Of a stretch of DNA of 7,171 bases, positions 1-6,096 are shown piece by piece (position 1 is the stretch's first letter; each line of letters begins with the position of its first letter). Origin of the DNA: JALSIF01 sp026981635 [NCBI: bacterium]. Lineage in GTDB: Bacteria > 4484-113 > JALSIF01. The translations under genes and the position numbers were made by a program. The stretch is from contig JALSIF010000001.1 in assembly GCA_026981635.1 (NCBI GenBank), positions 1 to 7,171 on the forward strand, in the 5' to 3' direction. A model generated the notes under the pieces. The model made no database searches and was not told where the DNA came from. It was given only the letters and a program-made list of their open reading frames with translations.

Positions 1-87
1 TTTGAAGGGTAAAGTACCCCTTCCCTCCCTCTCCCAGCTAGCTACCCGGTTTATCAGCTAGCCCCTGCCCAGGCCTGGCTTTTCCGG

Positions 88-999
88 CTAAAAAAGGCCC
101 TGTTTTTGGGCATAGTCCCTCAGCGGAGCAGGCACCTCGTCAAGGCTCTTGAATCGGGTACGAATCACCGGTATCTGGCGCCAGTTCTCCTCGGTTACCC
201 GAGTCCTCTTCACCGGTTTAGTAAAGACACGGTCAAGTCCGCTGTTGAGGTCGTCAATCCACTTCTTCCGCTCTTCGGGGGTCATCTTCTCCACCTGGTT
301 GTACTCCTCCTCCGAGATCATCACTATGAACTTGGAGACCGCAGGAGCACCACCGAGATGCCAGAAGGACTCGGCAAGAACGCCATCCGCCCCATAGATG
401 CGAAGGTAGTAGACCCGAAGGCCATACTCCGGCCTGAGGTCCGCATTGCCGTAGCCAACCGCGTAGACGTCACGGTAGGCATCAACCAGCGATGGATCAG
501 TCATCTCCTGAACATAGACATCGCCGCGGGAGAAGTTATCCCTCTTGCCGAACTGAAGCTCTTCCCCCCGGAGGGGATTGAACACAAAGGAGCTTTCGCC
601 CTGAGCGGATGCCCTGTCAAGCATCTCGCGGGTAGGAAGCAAGCGATCTAACTTGATCCCATCGCCGAAGCTCCTGACCAGCATGCGGTCACTCTCACTC
701 ATCTCCTCCAAGGGAATCTGCTGGTGGGTGAGGTAGGGGCTGAGGCGGGGGTCAAGCTGGGCGATTCTCCTCACCTTCTGGAGATGGTCATACATGTAGA
801 ACTGGGCCCTGCTGCGCTGGCTAGCGGTCAGCTCCGCCAGGGGGTCGGCTGAAGAACTGGTGGAAGCCTGACTCCTGGGTGATGTGGTCTGGTCTGCCTT
901 TTGGTCACATCCCCAGAAACCAGAGATCACCAGCAGGAAAAGCAAAGCCCCCGCCACTAAACCCAACCTCAGGTCTGTCTTCCTCCTCTCTCTTTTCAT
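88..999 (-). CDS. Predicted lipoprotein of unknown function (303 aa)
   Basis: I do not recognise the family. The protein starts with a basic stretch (MKRERRK), followed by a hydrophobic segment at about residues 12-28 and then FWGC, with Cys31 as the likely lipid-modified residue. The box is imperfect because Phe sits at -3 where Leu is usual, so a plain N-terminal anchor is an alternative. A Ser/Thr/Gln-rich linker (about 35-52) leads into a soluble domain of about 250 residues. That domain is rich in charged and aromatic residues (for example FYMYDHLQK at 67-75 and YGLRVYYLRIYG at 192-203), with no metal or catalytic motif I can name. The ATG at 999 is chosen because a near-perfect AAGGAGGTG lies just upstream. 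The gene sits downstream of glcD on the same strand across a 197-bp gap, so joint transcription is possible but not shown. Codon use matches the GC-rich neighbours. Confidence 0.85.
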   Translation of the reverse strand: MKRERRKTDLRLGLVAGALLFLLVISGFWGCDQKADQTTSPRSQASTSSSADPLAELTASQRSRAQFYMYDHLQKVRRIAQLDPRLSPYLTHQQIPLEEMSESDRMLVRSFGDGIKLDRLLPTREMLDRASAQGESSFVFNPLRGEELQFGKRDNFSRGDVYVQEMTDPSLVDAYRDVYAVGYGNADLRPEYGLRVYYLRIYGADGVLAESFWHLGGAPAVSKFIVMISEEEYNQVEKMTPEERKKWIDDLNSGLDRVFTKPVKRTRVTEENWRQIPVIRTRFKSLDEVPAPLRDYAQKQGLF

Positions 1000-1004
1000 C
1001 TTTA

Positions 1005-1013
1005 CACCTCCTT
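1005..1013 (-). promoter_or_regulatory. Strong Shine-Dalgarno of the lipoprotein gene
   Basis: On the minus strand this reads AAGGAGGTG, an almost complete match to the anti-Shine-Dalgarno sequence. Seven bases separate AGGAGG from the ATG at 999. It fixes the start of the 303-aa lipoprotein and predicts efficient translation. Confidence 0.85.
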
Positions 1014-1198
1014 CTCCTTTGTTGCCTCACTCGTTGCTCATCAAACGGGCGTCAACAGTCCTGACAAATATTAACTACCAAGATTGGATATCCCTAGCCC
1101 TAGAGATGGACTCATTATCACTCCCTCCTGTCAGCAGTCGTTTCCAATTTGGTTGGGGGAATTTCCTCCTCACTACATATATACGCTTGAGATGGCCT
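1014..1198. other. Intergenic gap without a clear element
   Basis: The stretch between the end of the glcD-like gene and the lipoprotein ribosome site is more AT-rich than its flanks. It must hold the lipoprotein promoter unless the gene is read from upstream. Minus-strand hexamers GATAAT (1114-1119) and TATATA (about 1176-1182) resemble -10 boxes, but neither has a recognisable -35 box at 16-18 bp. I see no GC-rich hairpin followed by a T-run, no repeat and no convincing small gene. Confidence 0.4.
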
Positions 1199-2635
1199 TC
1201 AGGTTCCCGGCTTGCGGGAAAATTCTCCCAGGATTTTTCCCGGGTTGAGGATGCCCTGGGGGTCAAAGGCCCGCTTTAGGCGCGCCATGAGGGAAAGCTC
1301 CGCCTCACCGTACATCAGCCCAAGGTAGGCGGTCTTGGTCAGGCCCACCCCATGCTCACCGCTTATGGTCCCGCCAAGAGCTACCGCAGCTTCCATGAGC
1401 CTTTGGCGGAGCTCATCTATCCTCTCCCGGTCAACCTCGCCCGCCTGCTCCGGTGGTGAGAAGCCCTCAATGTGGAGGTTGCCGTCGCCGGCGTGGCCGT
1501 AGACGAAGAGGGCAAGCTCCGGGAGCAGTTTCTTCCAGCTGGAATAGATCTTTCCGATGAAGGCGGGCAGGGCGGTGCGGGGGACGCAGAGGTCCTCGTT
1601 TATAAGCTCCAGCCCCTGGGTGAAGAGGGCGCCGTGGAGGGACTTTCTTATCTGCCACACCCGCTCGCGCTCCCCCTCGGGGCAGGGGAGAAACCTCCCC
1701 CCGCCTTCCGACCGGGCGAGGACCTCCTCAACCTGGCCGAGCCTGCGGCGGGCCTCCTCCGGGGTGTCTCCCTCACACTCCACCAGGAGCAGACACCAGC
1801 GTCCCTGGGCAAGCTCCTCCCTGCCCACCCCGGGGAGGGAGAGGCGCTGGGTCTCGGCCACCAGCCTGACGCAGGAGCGGTCCATGAACTCCAGGGCACG
1901 CAGAGGGAGGCGGTGGCGGACCAGGGTGGCGGCGGCGCTGAGGGCACCGCTCTCTTCTGCATAGAGTACAGTCGCAGTGGCCAGGGCGTCGGGCAGGGGG
2001 GTCAGTTTCAGGGCGATCTGGGTGATTATCCCCAAGGTGCCCTCGCTTCCCACCATGAGGCTGACCAGGTCGTAGCCGGCCACATCCTTGCGGGTGGCCC
2101 GGCCCACCTGGATCACCTCGCCGGTGCCGATCACCGCCCGCAGGGCCAGCACCTGGTCCCGGGTCACCCCATAGCGCACCGCCAGCATCCCGCCTGCATT
2201 CTCCGCCACCGTCCCGCCCACCGTGCAGAAGGCGGAGCTTCCCGGGTCGGCGGCATACTGGAGGTTGTGCTTAGCGGCGATGCGGTTTAGCTCCCCCACC
2301 ACCATGCCCGGCTCCACCACCGCCACCTGCTCGTCGGGGTCCAGGGAGAGGAGCCGGTTCATCCGGTTTAGGTCCAGCACCAGCCCGCCCGAAGCCGGCA
2401 CCGCTCCGCCGGTAAGGCCGCTTGCCGCCCCTCGCGGGGTGAGGGGGACCGAGTGGGCAAGGCAGGCGCGCACTATCTCCACCACCTCGGCTTCACTTTC
2501 CGGCTGGGCCACTGCCAGGGGGAGGCGAGTAAGCTTGCTTGCGTCGCGGGAGTAGGCGACGAGGTCCTCCCGCTCGGTGAGAAGGCGATCACCGAGCAGT
2601 CTGCGGAGATGGGCGATAAGCTCAGCCTGGGACAT
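1199..2635 (-). CDS. glcD: FAD-dependent 2-hydroxyacid dehydrogenase, GlcD/D-lactate dehydrogenase type (478 aa)
   Basis: The family (FAD-binding type 4 plus FAD-oxidase C-terminal domain) oxidises D-2-hydroxyacids such as glycolate, D-lactate or D-2-hydroxyglutarate to 2-oxoacids. Visible marks in order are PRGAASGLTGGAVP (67-80), where FAD is held; GGTVAENAGGM (140-150); LMVGSEGTLGIIT (193-205); GHAGDGNLH (380-388), with two His that bind the active-site metal in characterised relatives; SGEHGVG (425-431), whose Glu completes that site; and FDPQGILNPGKIL (457-469), the usual C-terminal signature. Length is typical. The frame is open upstream to 3088, but the extra 151 residues are low-complexity antisense of the divergent gene. 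The ATG at 2635 (MSQAELI) puts the LLGDRLLTEREDLVAYSRDAS stretch where family members have it; its ribosome site is weak (AGAGG only 2 bases away). No Fe-S partner (GlcF/LldF type) or GlcE is adjacent, so substrate and electron acceptor cannot be inferred. Confidence 0.93.
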   Translation of the reverse strand: MSQAELIAHLRRLLGDRLLTEREDLVAYSRDASKLTRLPLAVAQPESEAEVVEIVRACLAHSVPLTPRGAASGLTGGAVPASGGLVLDLNRMNRLLSLDPDEQVAVVEPGMVVGELNRIAAKHNLQYAADPGSSAFCTVGGTVAENAGGMLAVRYGVTRDQVLALRAVIGTGEVIQVGRATRKDVAGYDLVSLMVGSEGTLGIITQIALKLTPLPDALATATVLYAEESGALSAAATLVRHRLPLRALEFMDRSCVRLVAETQRLSLPGVGREELAQGRWCLLLVECEGDTPEEARRRLGQVEEVLARSEGGGRFLPCPEGERERVWQIRKSLHGALFTQGLELINEDLCVPRTALPAFIGKIYSSWKKLLPELALFVYGHAGDGNLHIEGFSPPEQAGEVDRERIDELRQRLMEAAVALGGTISGEHGVGLTKTAYLGLMYGEAELSLMARLKRAFDPQGILNPGKILGEFSRKPGT

Positions 2636-2731
2636 GGCCTCTGGAGTGTAATCATAGGGCAGGTCCCGGTGAACAGGGGAGGGACCGGGGACAGTCAGTA
2701 GAGGAAGACTTACCTGATGGAGGCAAGCACT
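2636..2731. promoter_or_regulatory. Shared upstream region of two divergent genes, with an inverted repeat
   Basis: These 96 bp must carry the promoters of both the glcD-like gene (leftward) and the DUF4139 gene (rightward). GGTCCC at 2662-2667 and GGGACC at 2681-2686 form a perfect inverted repeat with a 13-base spacer. An overlapping, slightly imperfect pair is GTCCCGGT (2663-2670) and ACCGGGGAC (2684-2692). The position would suit an operator, but in GC-rich DNA such pairs also arise by chance. A TATGAT on the minus strand (2651-2656) could be the glcD -10 box, without a good -35. Confidence 0.3.
2719..2723 (+). promoter_or_regulatory. Ribosome binding site deciding the DUF4139 start
   Basis: GGAGG lies 8 bases before the ATG at 2732, an ideal spacing. 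It overlaps the earlier in-frame ATG at 2717, which itself has only GAGG about 12 bases upstream. This is why 2732 is preferred. Confidence 0.6.
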
Positions 2732-4138
2732 ATGGGGGCAAAGATTCCCAGCTGGACCCGGAGAGGGGCAGGCTTTTTGGTGGCAGGACTGACTGCAGCC
2801 CTGCTGGTCATGGTGGGGGCGGGCCCCTCGCAAAGCCAGGCGGGGCAAAGGGACAAGGAAACCTATGTGACGGTCTACAACGGCGGCTTCGGCCTGGTCA
2901 GGCAGATCATGGCGGTAAGCCTCCCCAAGGGGGAGAGCAGGCTGGAGATGACCGAGGTGGCGGCCCGGCTGGAGCCGCCCTCGGTGAAGTTTGCCCCCCT
3001 GGGGGGAAGCGGCTTTACTGTCTTGGAGCAGAACTTTGACTACGACCTGGTGGGGTCGGGAAAGCTCCTCAGCAAGTACATCGGCCAAACCATCGGCCTA
3101 CGGATGGAGGACGGCACCCTGAGACAGGTAAAGCTTCTGGCGGTGGAGGGGGGCCGGCTGGTGGTGCAGGAGGGAGATAGGATCCTCATTGATCCGGAGG
3201 GGAAGGTTGAGCTGCCCCCCGCCCTGGGGACCCTGCGGCTAAAGCCCACCCTGAGCTGGGTAGTGGAGGCTCCCCGCCCCTACCGGGGCAAGGCGGAGCT
3301 TACCTACCTCACCCAGGGGATCTCCTGGGAGGCCGACTACATCCTGGCCCTCACCCCGGACGAGGAGGCCGCCTCCCTGGACGGCTGGATCACCCTGACC
3401 AACAACAGCGGGGCAAGCTACCTAGGGGCAAGGGTGAAGCTGGTTGCGGGTGAGGTGAGCCGGGCGCGGCCGCCCTACGAGGTGATGCGGGGAATGGCAG
3501 CAGAGGCCAAGGCGGCCCCCGGGGTCTCGGAGGAGCAGTTCTTTGAGTACCACCTCTACACCCTGGAGCGCCCCACCGACATCCTGGACCGCCAGCAGAA
3601 GCAGGTGAAGCTGCTTTCTGCGCCCAGGGTAAAGATCAGCAAGGAGTACCTGCTTCAGCGCTCGGGGGATGTGGCGGTGACGGTCATCTTTACCAACTCC
3701 GAGGAGGCGGGCCTGGGGCTTCCCCTGCCCAAGGGGAAGGTCAAGGTGATGAAGCAGGACTCAAGCGGCAGCCTGCAGCTGGTGGGGGAGGACTGGATCC
3801 AGCACACCCCCAAAGATGAGACGGTAAGGCTCAGGGTGGGGACCGCCTTTGACATCAAGGGGACGGTCACCCTGACCGAGCAGAAGAAGCTCAGCAAGGA
3901 CGTGTGGCGCTACTCCTACCGGGTGGAAGTCAGGAACCACAAGGATGAGCCGGTGGTGGTGAAGTATCGCCACTTTGTGAGCTACAACTTTGAGATCTTA
4001 AAGGAGAGCCTGCCCCACAAGAAGGTGGAGAACAACCAGGTGGAGTGGGACATCCCGGTGCCGGCAGAGGGCAAGAAGGTGCTCACCTTCACCTACCTGC
4101 AGGGCCAGGGAGTAGGGGTGCCTGTGCTCATGCCCTAA
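2732..4138 (+). CDS. Exported DUF4139 domain-containing protein (468 aa)
   Basis: The protein has a signal peptide: positive residues (KIPSWTRR), a hydrophobic core at about 13-31 and a likely cleavage after SQSQA near residue 37, so it is probably exported. The mature part follows the DUF4139 pattern: VTVYNGGFGLVRQ at about 46-58, VLEQNFDYDL (97-106), LTYLTQGISWEADYIL (190-205), LTNNSGASYLGARVKLVAGE (222-241), FFEYHLYTLERPTDI (270-284) and a C-terminal beta-rich part ending in VEWDIPVP. The family has no established biochemical activity; its best-known member name is the mucoidy inhibitor A type, so a link to the cell envelope or surface is only inference. The alternative start at 2717 would add five residues. 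The gene ends 6 bp from the convergent ruvB stop, and no terminator fits between them. Codon use is like the neighbours. Confidence 0.88.
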   Translation: MGAKIPSWTRRGAGFLVAGLTAALLVMVGAGPSQSQAGQRDKETYVTVYNGGFGLVRQIMAVSLPKGESRLEMTEVAARLEPPSVKFAPLGGSGFTVLEQNFDYDLVGSGKLLSKYIGQTIGLRMEDGTLRQVKLLAVEGGRLVVQEGDRILIDPEGKVELPPALGTLRLKPTLSWVVEAPRPYRGKAELTYLTQGISWEADYILALTPDEEAASLDGWITLTNNSGASYLGARVKLVAGEVSRARPPYEVMRGMAAEAKAAPGVSEEQFFEYHLYTLERPTDILDRQQKQVKLLSAPRVKISKEYLLQRSGDVAVTVIFTNSEEAGLGLPLPKGKVKVMKQDSSGSLQLVGEDWIQHTPKDETVRLRVGTAFDIKGTVTLTEQKKLSKDVWRYSYRVEVRNHKDEPVVVKYRHFVSYNFEILKESLPHKKVENNQVEWDIPVPAEGKKVLTFTYLQGQGVGVPVLMP

Positions 4139-4144
4139 GGGTCT

Positions 4145-5206
4145 CTAGCCCTCCCCGGTTTCATCAAACAGGCCAGGTTCCCCGCCGATTGACGGAGGAG
4201 GGGGGAGGCCTAGCAGCTCAAAGGCCCGGCGGGTGGCCACCCGGCCGCGGGGGGTACGCTTGATGAAGCCCATCTGGATGAGGTAGGGCTCGTAGACCTC
4301 GCTCAGGGTGTCGCGTTCCTCGCCCAGGGCGGCGGCCAGGGTGTCCAGGCCCACCGGCCCGCCCTCAAACTTCTCCACGATGGTCTCCAGGATGCGGCGG
4401 TCCATCCGGTCAAGGCCGTGCTCGTCCACCCCGGCCAGGGTGAGGGCGCGGTCCACATCCTCCTCCTCCGCCTGGGGCTTGCCCTCCACCTGAACCCAGT
4501 CGCGCACTCGCTTGAGCAGGCGGATGGCGATGCGGGGCGTGCCCCGACCGCGCCGGGCCAGGGCTTCCACCGCCTGGTCGCTGATGGCAAGCTCCAGCAC
4601 CCGGGCGGCCCGGCGGATGATCACCGCCAGCTCCTCCGGAGTGTAGGGGGAGAAGTGGAAGGTGTGGCCGAAGCGGGAGCGCATGGGCCCGGTGAGCAGT
4701 CCGCTTCGGGTGGTGGCCCCGATGAGGGTGAAGGGCTCAAGCTCAAGGCGCACCGTGCGGGCCCCCGGCCCCTGGCCGATGACCACGTCCACCCGAAAGT
4801 CCTCCATGGCCGGGTAAAGGGTCTCCTCCACCGGCCGGGAGAGGCGGTGGACCTCGTCAATGAAGAGCACATCCCCCCGCTCCAGGGAGGTGAGGATGGA
4901 AACCAGGTCGCCGGTCCGCTCCAGCACCGGCCCGCTGGTGGCGATGAGCCGGCTGCCCAGCTCCTCAGCGATGACATAGGCCAGGGTGGTCTTGCCCAGT
5001 CCGGGGGGACCGGCAAGCAGAATATGCTCCAGCGGCTCGCTCCGCGCCCGGGCCGCCTTGAGCATCACCCCAAGCTGGCGCACCAGGTCGGCCTTGATCC
5101 TGCCGCCGGCGGAAAACTCCTCCAGAGTGCGGGGTCTTAGCTCTGCCGGAGCATAAATATCCGCCGGCTGGGGCTCGGAGCCTATCAGGCGGCCTTCGCC
5201 TTCCAT
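4145..5206 (-). CDS. ruvB: Holliday junction branch-migration helicase RuvB (353 aa)
   Basis: RuvB is the AAA+ motor that, with RuvA, drives branch migration of Holliday junctions in recombinational repair. Visible in order are Walker A GPPGLGKTT (66-74), Walker B DVLFIDEVHR (112-121), the YPAMEDFRVDVVIGQGPGAR stretch (131-150) leading into the RuvA-contacting hairpin, sensor 1 GATTRSG (163-169), the arginine-finger segment RSRFG (176-180), sensor 2 GTPRIA (222-227), and the C-terminal DNA-binding winged helix with GGPVGLDTLAAALGEE (282-297) and TPRGRVAT (318-325). Two conserved spots differ: the IGQ after the RPRTLEEF segment is replaced by SAGG (32-35), and the usual Asn after GTPRIA is Ile228. 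The ATG at 5206 is the only start, since a TAG stop lies in frame at 5221-5219. No Shine-Dalgarno is visible, and a candidate -10 box only about 10 bases away suggests a leaderless message. RuvA and RuvC are not next to it. Confidence 0.96.
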   Translation of the reverse strand: MEGEGRLIGSEPQPADIYAPAELRPRTLEEFSAGGRIKADLVRQLGVMLKAARARSEPLEHILLAGPPGLGKTTLAYVIAEELGSRLIATSGPVLERTGDLVSILTSLERGDVLFIDEVHRLSRPVEETLYPAMEDFRVDVVIGQGPGARTVRLELEPFTLIGATTRSGLLTGPMRSRFGHTFHFSPYTPEELAVIIRRAARVLELAISDQAVEALARRGRGTPRIAIRLLKRVRDWVQVEGKPQAEEEDVDRALTLAGVDEHGLDRMDRRILETIVEKFEGGPVGLDTLAAALGEERDTLSEVYEPYLIQMGFIKRTPRGRVATRRAFELLGLPPPPSIGGEPGLFDETGEG

Positions 5207-5215
5207 GCTAGGGGC

Positions 5216-5244
5216 ATTCTAACAGCCACCATAAGGGACTAGAA
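5216..5244 (-). promoter_or_regulatory. Candidate ruvB promoter
   Basis: Read leftward, TTCTAG (5244-5239) and TAGAAT (5221-5216) are separated by 17 bp. The -10 matches TATAAT at five of six positions; the -35 is poor. Transcription would start near 5209, leaving about three bases before the ATG, which agrees with the lack of a ribosome site for ruvB. Confidence 0.4.
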
Positions 5245-5245
5245 T
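5217..5245 (+). promoter_or_regulatory. Candidate promoter of the PEBP lipoprotein gene
   Basis: Read rightward, TTCTAA (5217-5222) and TAGAAT (5240-5245) are separated by 17 bp. The -10 is the mirror image of the ruvB -10 box and overlaps that gene's -35 box. The start of transcription would fall near 5252, giving a very short leader. Confidence 0.4.
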
Positions 5246-5250
5246 AGGGG

Positions 5251-5255
5251 GGAGG
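5251..5255 (+). promoter_or_regulatory. Ribosome binding site deciding the PEBP lipoprotein start
   Basis: GGAGG, the end of a run of six G and then AGG (5247-5255), stands 6 bases before the ATG at 5262. It directly abuts the ATG at 5256 with no spacer, so the later ATG is preferred. Confidence 0.55.
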
Positions 5256-5261
5256 ATGAAG

Positions 5262-5861
5262 ATGCTCGGCCCCGTGAGGCTCTCGCTGATACTCATTTTC
5301 ACGGTGGCTCTGGTCACCCTTTCTTCCTGCCCCAAGGAGAAGGAACCCGAGGGCGGACCTGCCCCAACCTCAGCAAAGATGCAGGCCGAGCAGCAGGAGG
5401 AGGTGAGCAAGGTGGCAAGGCTTAGGCTAAGCTCTCCCGCCTTTGAGCACGGTCAGCCCATCCCCTCCCGCTATACGGCGGACGGCGAGGATATAAGTCC
5501 ACCCCTGGTGATTGAGGGAATCCCGCCGGGGACCAAGAGCCTGGTGCTTATCATGGACGACCCCGACGCACCCATCGGCCTGTGGGTCCACTGGGTGGTC
5601 TTTAACATCCCGCCCGACACCACCAAGATTGAGGAGGGGGTGGAGCCGCCGGGGACCCCGGGGACAAACAGCTGGCGCCGCACCGGCTACGGGGGCCCTG
5701 CACCGCCCAGCGGTACCCACCGCTACTTCTTCAGGGTCTACGCCCTGGACACCGTGCTGGACCTTTCCGAGGGGGCAAACAAGCGCCAGGTGGAGCACGC
5801 CATGGAGGGCCACATCCTGGCCATGGGCGAGCTTATGGGCACCTACTCCCGCAAGCGCTGA
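5262..5861 (+). CDS. YbhB/YbcL-type PEBP family lipoprotein (199 aa)
   Basis: The protein belongs to the phosphatidylethanolamine-binding (Raf kinase inhibitor-like) family, whose bacterial members bind small anionic ligands but mostly lack a known role. The N-terminus is a lipoprotein signal: a hydrophobic segment and then lipobox LSSC, with Cys23 as the lipidated residue. A Pro/Glu/Gln-rich linker (about 24-50) tethers the domain to the membrane surface. Family marks are SPAFEHGQPIPSRYTADGED (58-77), ISPPL (78-82), DDPDAP (99-104), the WVHWVVFNIP stretch, and GTHRYFFRVYALD (151-163), whose Asp and His residues line the ligand pocket in known structures. The domain is complete. Starting at the ATG of 5256 would add Met-Lys; that is possible if the message is nearly leaderless. 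It is divergent from ruvB, and no functional link is evident. Confidence 0.92.
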   Translation: MLGPVRLSLILIFTVALVTLSSCPKEKEPEGGPAPTSAKMQAEQQEEVSKVARLRLSSPAFEHGQPIPSRYTADGEDISPPLVIEGIPPGTKSLVLIMDDPDAPIGLWVHWVVFNIPPDTTKIEEGVEPPGTPGTNSWRRTGYGGPAPPSGTHRYFFRVYALDTVLDLSEGANKRQVEHAMEGHILAMGELMGTYSRKR

Positions 5862-6075
5862 GGCGGGAAAGGGCTCACCGAAAGAGGGGAAACCAGCCGG
5901 GAAAAGCTCAGACAAAGGGCTGGGAGATGACGACATCAGGCAAAGCCCCAGCGCACAGAGAAGGGGTCTGGCGAGGGAAAAAAAATAAACCCGCCCCCGG
6001 AGGGGCGGGACGGGATGAATGAGAGCGAACCCACCTAAGTATACCCCAAATGGGCCCAAAGTGTTTACACCGGCC
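5862..6075. other. Noncoding gap between convergent genes
   Basis: The gap holds the minus-strand terminator at 5978-6009 and otherwise little that can be named. The part near 6040-6070 has small palindromes, GTATAC at 6040-6045, TGGGCCCA at 6051-6058 and GTGTTTACAC at 6061-6070, of unknown meaning. No rightward terminator for the PEBP gene is obvious. Base composition is that of the GC-rich chromosome. Confidence 0.5.
5978..6009 (-). terminator. Rho-independent terminator of the leftward csx1-type gene
   Basis: CCCGCCCC (5990-5997) and GGGGCGGG (6002-6009) form a perfect 8-bp stem with the 4-base loop CGGA. On the minus strand the stem is followed by TTTATTTTTTTT (5989-5978), the classical T-run. 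Read rightward there is no T-run, so it terminates leftward transcription, that is, the gene ending at 6076. It lies about 67 bases past that stop codon. Confidence 0.85.
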
Positions 6076-6096
6076 CTAGTAGGGGGGTCCTAGGGC
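6073..6096. repeat. 7-bp inverted repeat at the GC/AT boundary
   Basis: GCCCTAG at 6073-6079 and CTAGGGC at 6090-6096 are perfect inverted copies around a 10-base spacer containing six G. The pair covers the stop codon and last codons of the csx1-type gene and lies exactly where composition changes. It could be a recombination scar, a hairpin at the transcript end, or chance. Confidence 0.4.

Noticed and set aside
1060-1200. GATAAT and TATATA as the promoter of the lipoprotein gene
   Set aside because: No acceptable -35 box at 16-18 bp for either; kept only as a remark in the gap entry.
1472-2290. Plus-strand frame of 272 codons opposite the glcD-like gene
   Set aside because: Shadow frame of GC-rich coding DNA; the opposite strand encodes an unmistakable FAD enzyme with every family motif.
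2744-2790. Twin-arginine (Tat) signal in the DUF4139 protein
   Set aside because: TRRGAGFLV has the two Arg but not the following x-F-L-K spacing, so an ordinary Sec signal is more likely.
2636-3088. N-terminal extension of the glcD-like frame by 151 residues (start at 3088)
   Set aside because: It is antisense to the signal peptide and first domain of the DUF4139 gene, looks like low-complexity translated GC-rich DNA, and family members begin where the ATG at 2635 puts them.
4418-5140. Plus-strand frame of 240 codons opposite ruvB
   Set aside because: Antisense shadow: no family resemblance, no ribosome site, and the minus strand is clearly RuvB.
5927-6022. Possible 31-codon plus-strand small gene
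   Set aside because: Its body contains the terminator hairpin and A-run, and the ribosome-like GGGAG abuts the ATG with no spacing.
6010-6040. GGGTTCGC on the minus strand as a T-arm of a tRNA or an att site
   Set aside because: It does not match the T-loop consensus closely and no acceptor or anticodon arm can be built around it.
5427-6059. Minus-strand frame of 210 codons opposite the PEBP gene and into the gap
   Set aside because: Lies antisense to a clear PEBP domain, runs straight through the minus-strand terminator, and its composition is that of random GC-rich sequence.
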